DNA from: Trachythela sp. YZ-2020
Taxonomy: Eukaryota; Cnidaria; Anthozoa; Malacalcyonacea; Clavulariidae
Length of the DNA: 64,000 nucleotides
Direction: 5' to 3'
NCBI GenBank assembly: GCA_016169945.1
Contig: JADLSH010000199.1
Location: forward strand, 2,976,001-3,040,000
Positions 1 to 14,300 of the stretch are shown here, piece by piece. The translations under genes were made by a program, and so were the position numbers. The notes under the pieces were generated by a model. That model searched no databases and was not told where the DNA came from. It saw only the letters and a list, made by a program, of their open reading frames with translations. Position 1 is the stretch's first letter; each line of letters starts with the position of its first letter.

Positions 1-110
1 ACACCAAGTGCCTGTGTACGAGGTTGAGGGGGTAGGGGGCATTCCTCAACCTGCCCTGGGCCCGTGACTGGGTCTGGCCGGCCTTGAGTAATAGATAAAG
101 CAATAAAAGC

Positions 111-347
111 ATGGATTTGCAAACACGACCCGAAGACGGGGGGGATTGTAAATCCATATACAGATCAGCCGCGAATCTTTATCCTACTTATCAAACGCTG
201 GAACGCACACATAATAAAGGTTTGTGTTTATCGACTATCGTGAAGATGTACAAGCTGTCTGAAAAATCGAACGAAAAGGTTACTGTTAATCAAGACGAAA
301 TCTATATAAGATTTACAGACATTGATTTAACATCCATTTCTTTTTGA
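111..347 (+). other. Open reading frame, unrecognised, doubtful
   Basis: A 78-codon ATG-to-stop frame with a hydrophilic product and no domain I recognise. AATAAA lies just before its ATG. It could be the tail of a gene that starts to the left, or chance. No splice signals support it. Confidence 0.15.
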
Positions 348-1560
348 ATTTTCTTTACGAATTATGCGTTTGATAATGTATAAAGTGTGGCTGATTAAGT
401 TAACGCAGTTAGTATACTTACTAAAACAAGAAAATTTTAACTGGCCTAATATAATCCACTAAATGAACTATGTTACATAGTTTTAATATATTATTTGATC
501 TCTAGTGCTATTCTGAACCTAAATTTAACTTAATTTAATTTAAAATGAATAAATAAACATGCTTCCCCCCATTCGACTCGACTATAGTATAAGTGCGTAT
601 AGGGTTCAGCTGGGATAAGTATAGTTTAAATGACAAAAAACACGGGTAGCCACCCCTCACCCCAACTTGTGGTATAACTAACACAAATCGAGTCTAATAG
701 TGGTCGAACACAACTATTAATGTTGTTAAATATATTATAAATTCTACAACGAATAATATAGCATGCCAAACTTTAAACCTGCAGATTGCTACTGATATTC
801 TCATATTTCCCATGTTAACATTTGGACATACACCGTATGCGAGCTATATTTCCTTGACAAATGGCCCAATACATAACAGACATTACAATACTAATATAGC
901 AATACTTTAAACAATGATTTCTGCTTTGTTACAAGCCAAGATGCAATTAGTTATGTATAAACGTAGATCATATTTTTTTGCAAACCTTTTTAATAGAAAA
1001 AGAAGGAAGGAAAAAAGTAAATGAAGCAGTTAAATGGATTCGTCCATTTAATGATTTCACGGAGACAACTTTTTGCGCACAATTTTCCATTATATAAAAC
1101 CCGGACTTTCATTCTGCCTTTTCGATGACCGAGAGCTATGATCTATTAGAAGACAGACGCACGTATGACGCCATTTCGGTGACGTAAAATCTTTAAGCCA
1201 ATCATAGCTCTTTCAGAAGCAACGAACCAATCGCTGGCGTGCTTTGTTTTGTATAAGTTATAGATCACGTCAAATGGCGTGTGCATCTCTCTCCGTCGCG
1301 CCTCGAAGCCCCAAAACTTTCGCTATACGAACTAATTTGAGCATTTTCAACTTTATTATATAAAACAAATAGGTACATAGATGACGTCATAACGTAGTAG
1401 GAACATCAGTGAACAACTCGCCCGGCGGTTCGTGGACCATGCTATGACGTCATACTGTGTATCTAGAACTGAATAGACAACATCAAATGTTGTCTATTTG
1501 TCAAATCGCGCATGGTTCCAGCTTTTTTACATATATCAAGCTCACGGCATCTTTGCTTGC
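348..1560. other. Intergenic DNA, no gene seen
   Basis: AT-rich sequence without a convincing coding exon. Two TGACGTCA-type motifs lie near 1382 and 1444 (CRE-like palindromes). A short hairpin, ACAACATCAAATGTTGT, sits near 1478. I see no other structure. Confidence 0.5.
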
Positions 1561-1565
1561 AGATA

Positions 1566-1631
1566 AAGCCCGTTTTCCACTAGGCGAATTTGTTCGCGCG
1601 AGGGGAGATTTTCCTAGTGGAAAACGGGCTT
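1566..1631. repeat. Short fold-back MITE, family AAGCCCGTTTTCCACTAG
   Basis: The two ends are inverted copies of AAGCCCGTTTTCCACTAG around a GC-rich centre containing TTCGCGCG. A longer member with the same ends lies at 58126-58287, so this is a dispersed family. It has no coding capacity. Confidence 0.75.
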
Positions 1632-1813
1632 AACGCTATATCATTACGGTATACTTATATTATCTAAATTTCTAATAAATAAATAAGTTGTTATATATTA
1701 TCATATACAATCTAAACAGTACAACCGACGACTTGCCCACCTCTAGGTGAATGTGGACAAGTTGTGCATATTGACAAATTTGGCTAACGCTGTTTACATC
1801 GTTGCTACCCATG

Positions 1814-2034
1814 CCAATTCACAACTTTGAATAACTCACATGCCTAGTTACTATTGTTCTAGTTTGCGAATGAATGGAACGAAGGTATAACTAAGCATTA
1901 GAATTATGTATAAGAGCTATTCACTCATGTACAGTAGATCATTCTAATGCTTAGTTACCTTTGTTCTATTCTATGTTTTCGCAAACTAGAACAATAGTAA
2001 CTAGGCATGTGAGTTATCCGAACTTGTGAATTGG
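1814..2034. repeat. Fold-back element (~220 bp)
   Basis: The left arm (CCAATTCACAA, then a stretch through CATGCCTAGTTACTATTG) is repeated inverted at the right end. The arms also pair internally around AACTAAGCATTAGAAT. It is a non-coding MITE-like hairpin of unknown superfamily, just downstream of the MDM2-like gene's stop codon. Confidence 0.75.
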
Positions 2035-2108
2035 GTAAAAAGCATTAGCCTAATTTGTTTATTGAAATATATTCTCCTATATTGTCCTTATATTGTCCAG
2101 AACGGACG

Positions 2109-2377
2109 CTACATGAAATTCTTTATAACTTTACCAATTTTCTTTCTACACACAGGACAAGGTTTATTGCTATCTTTAAGTTTTTGGGCACACACAACGC
2201 AGCATACCTGGTGGCCGGTCCTTCCGTGTACAATACAACCATTAGGAGGTTCCTTACGGCATAACATACACTTCATACGACTGTAACCATCCTTTGTCTC
2301 CGAGGCAGTTGAGTCGGAGGGTTCGTTTACCGCGGGCACAACGGTGTGACTCTGACTGGTTGATGCCGAGTCGGAAA
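2109..2377 (-). CDS. MDM2: MDM2-like terminal exon: RING domain
   Basis: The acceptor TATAG precedes the exon, which encodes a Ser/Thr-rich linker and then the C-terminal RING. Metal ligands follow the MDM2 C2H2C4 order: CMLC, the C and H of NGCIVHG, H of GRTGH, CVVC, and CPVC. The NGCIVHGRTGH core is diagnostic of MDM2/MDMX rather than generic RINGs. The tail ends IKNFM, where vertebrates end in an aromatic tail needed for RING dimerisation; one Phe is kept near the end. Confidence 0.95.
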
Positions 2378-5300
2378 CTATAAGGATAAAGGCACAAAGT
2401 TAAATTTTTCATAGAACTTTCGTCGGTGTTGGTACCAGTGCCCTTCATCTCTGGTTATAATTTCGCCTTAGTCCAGTGATGGATTTACTGGGGGGTGCAG
2501 GGGGGTGCGCACCCCTTCTAGCCTTGGCCAAGGGGGGTGCAAAAGGGGTGCAATTTCCATATCAAATCCAAATTTGGCAGGGCATTTATCAAACAAAAAT
2601 AAAATACTGGGCCTAAAAATATTTGGCCATTGTGGGCCTCTTTGACCATCTAGGCAATCATATTTTCCAAAAATTTTCTGACAAGCTCAGCCCCTGCCGG
2701 GGTCCTCAGTAAGGATGCACCCTGCCTCAGTCGACAGTCACACCCTGCTTTATGACCAGCGCGCGCTCAGCACCCCCCCCCCCTACCAGATCAAGCTGGA
2801 TCCATCCCTGCCTTAATCACATGTGAGAAGAGTGCTTCCAGTTTGACTTTACCAAACACCGTTTCTCCGGGTACTTCGGTTTCCTCCTGTACTAAATACA
2901 ATACTATATTGATCAAGGGATTTCCCAGCTTAAACCTGGATTCCATTTAGTCGTAACGGTCGTGAGCACATCAAGGTGACCGATGTAATAGAATGCCGAT
3001 ATTTCTCTGCAATCATTAAAAACTGATTTGCATAGAGCACACAAAAGACAAGATAGATCCAGACTATTTCACATCGTCGACAGTTACGACAAAATTGAAA
3101 CCAGGCTCTACTGGAGTCTAGTCAGTTTTAGAGATGAGCCGATATTAAAAAGAGCTGATTTCCGACACCGATTATTCAAGACCCGATACATGTCCACCAT
3201 CGGCCGATAAATCGGAAAAACCGATGATTGGTTTACCTGATGCTCACGTTTTGTCGAATTGTCATGTTAGTGTTTTACTCGACTTAACTCGCAAATTTCG
3301 AGCACAACAAAAGTACAATACAAACAGAAAATAGTAGTACCAACACTGCGGATGCTTCCTCTCGCCCGAAATAATGTGTCACGTTTTCGCGCCAAAAATT
3401 CAGGGATGCGACATCGATTGGTCCGCGGGAAATTATGCTGAGACTCATGGCCGATCAGATAGTGAACGGCAATCGGCCGATTGTGATAAAAAGTAGCTGT
3501 TAATCGGCTCTGCCGATGTTTTGCCGATGATCGGCTCATCTCTAGTTAGTTTTGTTTACTTTTCCTTCTGTAATAATAGGGCCTTTAGGGGCCCTAACTG
3601 GACCTTTAGGGAGAACAGTTTATACAGAGCTAATAGAGCTATCCAGTATAAATGAAGTTAATTTCGTTTGAAGTTACATCTCAAGACAAAATCTCATTCT
3701 GAATAAAAGAGTTTAGAGTAACCAGGGTGCTGTAATGTGCGATGTGCGGACCCTCCGTGTTTGTAGAGATTTGAAAACACTCACTCATAAACAACAAAAC
3801 TCGTAAAGAACTAAAAAAAACTATGGGGAAAACGTACTCTAGTTTTGACAGCGGGTGTTTTAGGGCACCCTGGAGTAACTTACCCGTCGCTGGGTCTATT
3901 TGCGTGATTTCATATCGAATTCGACCTGGATCTGACGACGTTCTATTAATAGAAAGTGATTTGTTTTTGAGTTAATAATATAGATGAAAAAATTACTCAA
4001 TTCTGATTGGCAAATTAACAAAACAAGATCAGAGCCTGGAAACGAGGCAAGAAAAATCAACATGGCGGCGGATATTAGCAATGTAAATTTTCACTTTTTG
4101 GCGAATACAACAATTTAAGTTCAAGGAGCACATAGACTGAAAAAGTTTGCTAACAAGCAACGAAAACAATGCTTAAACGGCGTAGGTGAGTGCACAAGTG
4201 TTATCAAATCGTGTAATGTTTTGATTTTTTTCTCGTGAAATTTGGAAAAACAAACACTCGTGAGTTTTCAATGACGTCAAATTGCACTCGTCCTTCGGAC
4301 TCGTGCAATTTTGATCGTGCATGTTTTTTCCAAATTGCACTCGAAACCATACAACTATTACCTATACAAAATACAAGCTCAAGAATGTCATTCGATAATG
4401 ATGGTCAAGCATCAGTTATCAGAGTGAGAAAATACTACTGATTCTTTTCATTATACGTAGGAGTCGTGTACCTAAGTACAAACAAATAAAAGAGAGAAAT
4501 TTAGTTCAATTTGCTTGCTCTTACGAGTACCAATACTTCTGAAGTTGACTACCATTTGCTGCCACGCAACGCTTGTACTGAAACAATGTTGAAAAATTTT
4601 TTCAACCTTCCTCCGGGTTGAATTTTAGGTTTTCCCAACATTCTTAAAAAAATTACTAGAAATTTTCCGACATGCAGGCTTTTACCTGGGTAGGTTTGCC
4701 AGTTGGCCATTGCAGTACTGCTAGTCTGACTGAGTGCTGACTGTTGCTACTAATACTAGCCTGACTAGTCTAGTACTTACTGCTTTGCAATGTTTTATTC
4801 AGTGTTTCACTTTCAACCTCCATCAATACACGAATCGTGAAATTCGACTGCGCATCCAAATGACGCGTTCTGAGTCGGGCAAAAATCACAGTTAAAGAAA
4901 AACATGTAGCTGTGACTGGATGATTAAAAATATGCGTATTAAAGTATTCAAATGTTCAGTCATGCATTCGTGTTTTTATTATTTGAATACTTTAATACGC
5001 ATATTTTAAATCATCCAGTCACAGCTACATGTTTTTCTTTAACTGTGATTTTTGCCCGAATTTCGCGATTCGTGTATGCCAGTAAACCTTGCTCACAAGT
5101 GGTACCCGTATACCCGCAGCTGAAACCCACCAATATTACAACTTACCTATCTAAAGTGGCAGGAAACCAATCCCGTCTGACAGCCCAACAACGTACACAA
5201 CGTCTCGTCATAGGATGATTACATTCAGGGCATGATTCACATTGCCATTTATCATCTTCTTCAATTTCAGAATCTGAACTATCGTCATTTCCCAGCTCGT

Positions 5301-8300
5301 CTCCGCCATCTTCTCCTTCGTCTACTTCGGTGTCGCCTGAATCTGCTGCTTGTTCTACAACGACAGCAGGGAGTTCGTCAACAGTTCCGGGGGCAATGGC
5401 GGACATTTTGCGAAATATTAGAGAACTTAAGGCCGGCCTCCACTTGCACGTACGTACGCACAATTGCACGCACGTATGTGTTTATACTTTCGTGAAATTT
5501 GATTGGTTAAAAACTTGACGGCCGCACAGAAAGTAGAATACAGTTCTACTGTCATACGTACAAAAAGTTAGCCGCGACGGTCAAGATTAGCGATCATTTT
5601 CGAGTCACAGAGCACTTGCACGTACGGCCAGCGCGGCCGATTTTGCGCATGCTCTGTGACTCGAAAATGATCGCTAATCTTGACCGTCGCGGCTAACTTT
5701 TTGTACGTATGAAACGTATTCTACTCTGTGCGGTTCATCCGGGCTTAACAAATTTCATTTCACGAAAGTAAAGTATAATACGTACGGTGCGTGGTGCGTA
5801 CGTACGTGCAAGTGGAGGCCGGCCTTTAAGCATGTAGGACGGCAACGCGACGACGACGGCCAAAACAAACTCCTTCAAATAAATGATAGTAAAGAAAACT
5901 TGTCGTGCATTATCAATCATATGAATTTAATACAGTTTAAGAAGTTGAAAATATGGGCTTTATCAGGTTGAGAAGAGTTCTACTAAACCAATTTGAAGTA
6001 GCACTTGTTGCGGCGTTGTATACAAGGCGTGAAATCTGTGATTTGTCGTTGTAAACAGAGCGAGGACCATGTCTAAAACCCCCGTTGGACTTTAATTATT
6101 CATTTCTTTTCATCGACTCATTGTATTAATAGCCGTCGTCGTCGCGTTGCCGTCCTACATGCTTAAGTTATCTATTGGCGAGGGGGGGGGGGTTATCACC
6201 ACATTTAAAATGTTTGATATTGTTTTAGTTATTGTACTAACAGACAAACATACACACAAACATAACCTCCTAGCGAAAGTAACAAGCGGACAAAGCGGAG
6301 ATAATTAGAGCCCCAAAAGATGCTAGAGGGGTAAGAGTTGAATTTGGCAAAGAAAATTTTGCTTGTGTACAACATAGAACTGCTCCCATCGGGATATTTT
6401 CGTAATCGATTAATCGCTGTCAACAATCGACTAATATTGATTAATCGTATTGACTAAATTAAATCATGACACGCCAAAAGCGTGACGTAATTAACGAGAA
6501 AACGTAACGTTTCGAAACGTAAACGTGGTGAAAAATTTTGCACGCTCAACGCTCGCTTGCAAATGGTAGTATAGACGATGTGAAATAGACACGCGGCATT
6601 AGTGATATCAGATATCTGATGGGTTAACGAGATCATTCGATTTCATCAGCCAATGAGAGTTTGCGCTTGGTAGGTTTTACTACATCCCAGGCGTAGTTTG
6701 CAATAGTAACATATTTCAATAGGCCTATCCTTAGTATCCTAAATGGACTGCAATAAGCGCGCCAGAATGCTTATCTTTTTCGCATTCTTTTAATTCCAAA
6801 AAGAAAGTTTAGGTAAATAACAAACTGCGCATGTTGTTGTCAATGATCCGATTATTGTTAAGAATAATCGATTGCCAGAAATTATCGATTGATCGATTAA
6901 TCGGGAGCAGCTCTACTACAACAACCATTAAAAGAAGTAATATCTGGGGAAAATGATGGTGAAAACAAAAGAACTAAGATATGTATTAAAGTATACCTTG
7001 ATCAAAGCCATGTAATGCGACAAGTCTTTCTTCATCACTATATGATATCGGCTCATATTCTACAGCAAACATTCCTTCATCACTGCCAACTTGTCTAACA
7101 ATATTTTCATCATCTGTGTCTAATGTAAAACTAACTTCGCTTTCACTGAGAAGTTGTCTTACAACACGTTCTTCGTCCGTTTCTAAATAACATATATCAA
7201 ACTCTCATTATAATTCATGCAGAAAATGTTTTTAAATGAATGCTTAATGAATATTCTAGATTGTGTGCACCTCACTCGGTATAACTGAATGTTGATTGGT
7301 TTTTTACGATAAAAAACCCATGAACATTCATGTTTAACAAGAGACACTGGCAGATAGTTTTGTTAACCCATTAACTGGCAGTACCCTATCACTGACGAGT
7401 AAAATCGTCTGGCATTAGACAGAGTAAAATACTAAAGTAGGGCGCATCTGGGCACATTGTCAGATAATGGGTTAACGCCCGTTTACAGATTTCGTCGTTT
7501 CACAGCATTTCAGGTATTTTCAAAAAAGTTGAAAAATCACTACCCGGCAGATAGCGTTATCCGGCTTTAATTTGTACAACCAGCCCCTCATGTACAGATC
7601 TAGGTGTCAGGTCAATCCACGTCTGGGGAACAGTGCAATTTTTTGGCAAGTTCTTACAAGCTTGTACTAGTAAAATGAAAGAACTACTTAAATATGCTCA
7701 AATTGGCAACAAAACAACAACAGCTAAATATGAGGGCATGTGAATGAACTTTAATCAAACATTTCCTTTTAAAAACAACAACTAATGGTTGATTCTATAT
7801 TAACTTTCACACATCTTTCAGTCAACCATTACAGAGATCAATGCCTGGTTTCCATTTGGTCGCAACTGTCGTGACTAAGTCATGTTCGACGATGTGAAAT
7901 AGTCTGCATCTATCTTGTCATTTGTGTGCTCTATGCAAATCAGTCTTTAATGATTGCAGTGATATATCAACACTGACTGTACCCTATGTGAAATAGTCTG
8001 CATTTATCTCGTCTTTTATGTGCTGTATGTAAATCAGTCTTTAATGATTGCAGAGATATATCAACACCGACTGTACCCTATGTGAAATAGTCTGCATCTA
8101 TCTTGTCTTTTGTGTGCTGTATGTAAATCAGTCTTTAATGATTGCAGAGATATATCAACACTGACTGTACCCTATGTGAAATAGTCTGCATCTATCTTGT
8201 CTTTTGTGTGCTGTATGTAAATCAGTCTTTAATGATTGCAGAGATATACCAACACTGACTGTACCCTATGTTAACATGCAAACGGTCCCGACCAAGAAAT

Positions 8301-11300
8301 GAGCGAAAACTACAGGCAGTAGTCGGTACAAGTTCGTTTGCCAGTCGGTTGAAAGGACCTTACACCCCCCCGAAAAATTTTCTGAGGACGGCCCTGATTA
8401 CTAGTGCTTGCAGCTGCTCCGAAATCGCAATTCCGGAGGTAGAAACTGAAAGTGGCCTCAAAAATGCCGAGAGGTGCCAACCTGAGTCAGATTTAGGTCG
8501 GCATTTTTTTGCCGACCTCAATTTTGACCTTTTTCGAGGGCTGCATTCATTCATTTATTCAGGCTATACAACTTCATTGTGGCAATGAATGGTTTATTCA
8601 ACTCTCCTACTAAACAGGAATGAAAAATAGATTTATGCAGAAGTACAGTATTGAACTTACCATTTAAAAAGAACAAGTCATCGGAAGTGTCTGTAACAAC
8701 ATCAGTCGCATTCTCGCAAATGCCCTTGTAATGTTGCAAATACATTGTTAGAACGGTACTTTCTGTAGCTTCAACACATGAAGTACTTGGCAGAGAAGCA
8801 AATGCACTGCTGGTTCCTGGAATAAAACAACGTGGATGGTTATATGTAAACAGCAGGCATTTAGCCAGGCAGCTGTGCAACCATCCTATAGAAGGCCGCT
8901 ATAAAAAACATAAATTTTAGATGGCTACTTTGTAATAGACAGTAATGGACGGCCTAAGCAAATATTCTATTTAAATAGCAATTTACAAACTTTGTTATAT
9001 TTCTTGAATATTTCCAAAGATTATTGCTGCCTTTTGTTCTAGCTATTGTATACATTTCGCTGAATCACAAGTATTCATTTCAAGCACCATGTTTTACGAA
9101 AATTGCTGGCCAGTAGCCACAGTATTTTTTGGACAGCCAGTTTTGACATCCTGGCTAAACATCTGATTAACAGGCATAATATTTCTACTAAAACAATGGC
9201 CCAATTTATATTGGACAAAGAAGAAATAGTTTGTCTCAGAATTTCTGACCTAGAAATGTGACATATAGAGAATGATCGATCGTCAAGGTGAACATCATTT
9301 GCATAGTCTACAGGGGTACACACGTAAAACGCACAAGTTGTAACAAACCTGCAGCAGACTCATACCAATCTTTCAACAACTTGTTTTCAGGATATGTTCG
9401 CACCGCATGTTCCCAGCTTGTTGACAAGTTGTCAATGACAACGTCTTGTTGACAACTTGCTACAAGGTTGTTTACTCAACATGGGTTGTCATAACACTTG
9501 TTATCGTTCTGCAATTCAACAACTTGTTAAAAAGTTGTGAAAGACAACCTTGTGGCAACCAGATAAAATGACAACATTGTCACAACTTGCTGACAAGCTT
9601 GCTACAAGTCTGTTAGATTTTACGCATGTTGTAATCAGGAAAAACAAATACTTCATTAGTTAATTTTTTTTTGCAACAGAACTAAGACAGAAAGGTCTGA
9701 TTCTAGCTAGTTTGTAATATATTGCATCTCGACGAATGGTCCAGAATAAATACAACCAATGTAAACATGAACAAAATCTATTCCAACCTGGGAAGGCACT
9801 TTCATAACTTCGCTTAACTCCAGATACTGCTACTGATATTGACCGACTTGAGCATGGCAAGTCACTGGTTGACTGCTGATCACTTTCACTGCAGGAGCAC
9901 GTGTCTGTGGTAGACACAGACGTTAATGGTGTGGGAGGACAAGGATAGTTGCATCCTGTCCGCTTTAAGGAATGTGGTTCCGTATTGTTTTTTGTAGGAG
10001 AAATGTTTTCCAGGTTTTGAAGAAGCAAGTCACTGGAAGAGAAAATATTGCCAATCAAAAACACTAATCTTTTATTGACCCATTAAACAGGGTCATTATG
10101 GGGGATGGGTGTATGTGTGGTACTTCTGAGTTGCACACTAGCTCTCAGCCCTGCTAGTTATTGCACTCTTTGTATGGGGAGGGGAGGGCTTTCTTTGGCA
10201 GTAGGGATGTGGGGGAGGCAACCAGAAGTGTCTTTGTATTATAAGAACCAGTAGTTGCACACAAGCTGTCAACTGCTAGTTCTACACTCTCTTGGAGGAG
10301 GAGTGTGGGGGGAGGCAACAAGTAGTCAGCCTCATATTATAGGAACCAGTAGTTGCACATTTCAGCTCTCTACAAGACTTGTTCTTGTACTCATGTCAAT
10401 TACCAAACAAGCCCATGTCGAAACCAAAGCAAAGCTTACCATGCATTTGAAGTTGAGAATTCCTTGCACCCAAATATCTCCCCAAGTTTATCGTTGTCAC
10501 AGTACACCTTTCTAGGATCAACAGGATCGTATAATGATTTTTTCTTTATATATTCTGTTAGGTGACCCATTATCTGGAGAAAATGGCAATCTTGTACTTA
10601 ATGCAAGAAGGAATTGTCTCAAACATGGGTAGACTAGGAAGATGGACAATTTGAAGGGTTGTTTATATGAAAGCCAGCTGGCCCAGTTAGAGGAACAACC
10701 CGATATGCAAGGTCTCACTATGTAGATATTTTGCAGTAGAAATCATTTATATGGACAACCGGACTGGCCCAGTTGCTGAGATCTCACTGGAAAAGGCAAG
10801 ATCTCGGTTACCAGAATTTCCCTATATAAACACTCACAAACTGGACTGGCCCGGTTGCCAGCACGAGATGCTGCTGCAAGCCACTGTTAAGAACTGTAAA
10901 ACAACCAAATTGTACCTGCAACCAGGACAAAATTTTCCCATATAAACACAAGTCAAAATTCATTTTGCCTGGCCAGGCTGTCATTTTGCTGGCCAGCCCA
11001 GTTCTATGTAAGATCTCATTTTGTATGCTTAGGTAATAAGCATATAAATTCACTGATTAGCCCATTAGCTTGCAATGCACCCAGATGTGCCCTACCTCAG
11101 TATTTTACTCTGTCTAACGCCAAACGATTTTACTCATCAGTGGTAGGGTACTGCCGGTTAATGGGTTAACAAAACTATCTGCCAGTGTCTCTTGTTAACC
11201 CATTAGCTTGTAATGCACCTTACTTTAGTATTTTACTCTATCTAATGCCAGACAATTTTACTCGTCAGTGGTAGGGTACTGCCAGTTAGTGGGTTAGGGC

Positions 11301-14300
11301 TTGCAGTTTGAAACAGTAATCTAAATTCAGAATGAAAATAAGAGCCCAGCATAGTACTTTAAATAGAGCCATACACACAAATATATATAGAAGTTTTATT
11401 AAAAGTGACCTTTCATCAATTTTAATAAAACTTTTATATATATTTGTGTGTATGGCTCTATTTAAAGTACTATGCTGGGCTCTTATTTTCATTATCAGAA
11501 TATGTCACTCGTGACTAAATTGAGAACCAAAACTTAATTGCTTAAAATCATTAATTGTGCTGAAGATTTATAAGCTCTTGGACACCTCAGCCAGTCAATC
11601 TAAATGAGAAAAAATACATTGAAGTTTCTGTGTTTTTTCACGATTAGATTGCCTGGCTAGCATGTCCATATTCACATGAAAAGCTTATAAATTTATGGTT
11701 TAATTGCTCTGTACATTCTTTCTCAATTAATGACTTTTTAATTATCCTGTGCGTGTGGGAGGCCAACGTTACTCAAGTAGCGACAAGAATATTATGACAA
11801 TCACCGGAAGTTTGGGCAAAGGTCATTTTGGCAGGTAATGATCAATGTAGATTTTTTCTGAAGGAGTTGAGTTCTGGAGCTACTGTATCCGAGGGCTTTG
11901 GACCATTGCAACTCCAGGAAAACTTGCCTATGATTTTGGTAGTCAGATGTATAAGTTGTGACCAATGAACCCCAGAGTCTAGCTGTCATAAGGAAGGCAC
12001 TGATATAAGTGATATAGAAAGGAACAAAATATATCTTATAGGATTTCACTAACAGATGCTGGTTAAAGTCTGGCAGAATGAGAAAATAATGCTTACTCTG
12101 TTCATTATTCTTGTTTTTGGAGGGAAATATATAGAATATTTGAGAGATGTAGTTTAATTTACTTGCTCCTATAAGAGTTAACAGTTCTGAAGTAGACCAC
12201 CATAGATCTGCTACCCTGTAATGCTTGCTGAAACCCATCTATACAGTACATAGGCTATGTCAAAGTCTCAATTCTTATAAATTATGCATCTAGCTATAAT
12301 CTGTCATGGGTCACTAACAAAAAACACCCTGGGACAACTATTATGTATCAAATATTTTAACTCACAGAAGCACAGTAAGACATGCCTGGGCAGGCCCACT
12401 AAGATATCAAACAAAAATGATTTGCAGACAAAACAAAACTGAGAATCAATAGACTAAAATTGTTTGAAAAGTAGGCAAGCCCAGGCAGGAATATGAAACT
12501 AAAATTCACAGGCGGAAATTGGAACCGACGTTCATTTCTCGGAGCATAAAGGTCAAATACGGCAGAATTCACAGTAAATTAATCTAATATAATCCTTAAT
12601 TAGCCGGATAAAATATCTTAAGGGGATTTCCCTCGCTTAACGAAACCTTTGAATAAGTAGATTATGTGTAACCTTATTATATGTAAAAACATACGTTATA
12701 GTACTTTATACAGGAATATCTGCTTACTATCATAATTATATACATTTCCTACAAACAAAAGTGCTGTCTAATTGTAGGTAATAAAAATAAAATAACAAAT
12801 TTGTTTGCTGTATAAGCACACACAAAATATGAACTTTATCATTGAATGTCCAATGTAGCACAAGTTAAATAGTCGGAATGTTCTTAAAGTTCGTGACCGA
12901 ACATGTTTGTGCGCAAGCACTTCAGATGATAATCTGTTTCCTGTTTGCTACGCTACTTGGAACAAGTTTTTTCATAACGCATACAGAGTTATTACAATTT
13001 CCGGCACTTTTGCAGCACATATTTTCATTTTGCTTGATGATTTTTGTTCATATTAACCATGAAGTACTGATATTACTGGATAGATGTTTAGCTTAAATGC
13101 TTATTCAGCATAAAATGCTCAACATATTAGCAATGACTTGTCGTCACATGTCTGCAGCGTGCATCTATTAGAGAACTTAAGCATGTAAAGTTCTTGTCTG
13201 AAACACAGACATCACATGAACGCCATTCTTGCTTGAAATCACGAATGTGAAACCTCATTGATTGTTTATCTTGATGTCAAGCAAGGACTATTAACACCAT
13301 AAAAGATGCCTAGATATGTGCTTACCAGGTCCGTGTTGTAAAAAATGTCGCATGGTTGACCTCTCTATTAGCCGACTGACACTAGGTGACTTTTGTCGGC
13401 AAATTCGCATTCTTCAAAGGACCATGTAGACTTGCACATACAAATTTGTCTAAGTCGGAAATAGGCTTTTAAAGGCATTGTAGTGATTTTACCTGCGCTC
13501 TTGTAAATATGTCACCCTTAACTTCCAGAAAGTCTAGAACTGGTTTTAACCGCGGCAATATTCTTACCTAATAATGCAAAAACACTATATATCAGTTTGG
13601 TGGAATTGATACACAAACAAGTTATCTGGTGTTAGAGTAAGTGTCTCTGTAGCGTGATGTTAGCCTCACATTTGCACCATTGCACAATTAGGTATATTTT
13701 TGGATGGCAGTTGCATGTTCGTTCATTGGATCCTACGGTACGTAGGCTTGATTTCACGAACATCTCTCACCTTAGCTATACCAAGAGTGACTCAAGGGGT
13801 ACTCAGAAACCACACCTAATCCTATGGTACACAATCTCAGATTTTAAGGATAATTAAATTGGATTATAGCTAAAACTATCATGATATACTTCACTGCTAT
13901 TTTTTGTCCAGCAGTGCAAATGTTCACTGCCATGCATGTTGGGGTTAAAACATAAACCTGTACTAACTATACAAAAATTATTTAGGCTTAAGCAACTCGG
14001 CTGCAATAGATATAAATAAGTTCTACAAATTGGCACGTGCTTTAAACTTGAAAATACATATCTATTCCTATGAAATTAATAAATAACTTTTTACTATAAC
14101 CACAGTTGTTTCATTATTATCACATAAATGTTTGGCACGATAAAATTTGGATATTTAAACGTTTTCGCATTGTTTTCTTAAAGAACAACCTAGAAAACAT
14201 AACATATAAGTTAGTACGTTAAAAATTCAGAGAAATAAAGCATAAATTACCAAAGTAGGGCCGTTTGTAACACTGGTTGCCTTCTGCCCTCGACAGGTCG

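Noticed and set aside
11801..12238. 145-codon minus-strand frame in the MDM2-like intron
   Set aside because: No recognisable domain, and its start overlaps a diverged dispersed repeat also seen near 4490-4575.
13326..13440. Strong donor (CTG|GTAAGC) after an open minus-strand stretch, a candidate for the missing SWIB exon
   Set aside because: No acceptor gives a frame that joins both the exon at 13493 and the exon at 10511; the only 53-bp intron is very short.
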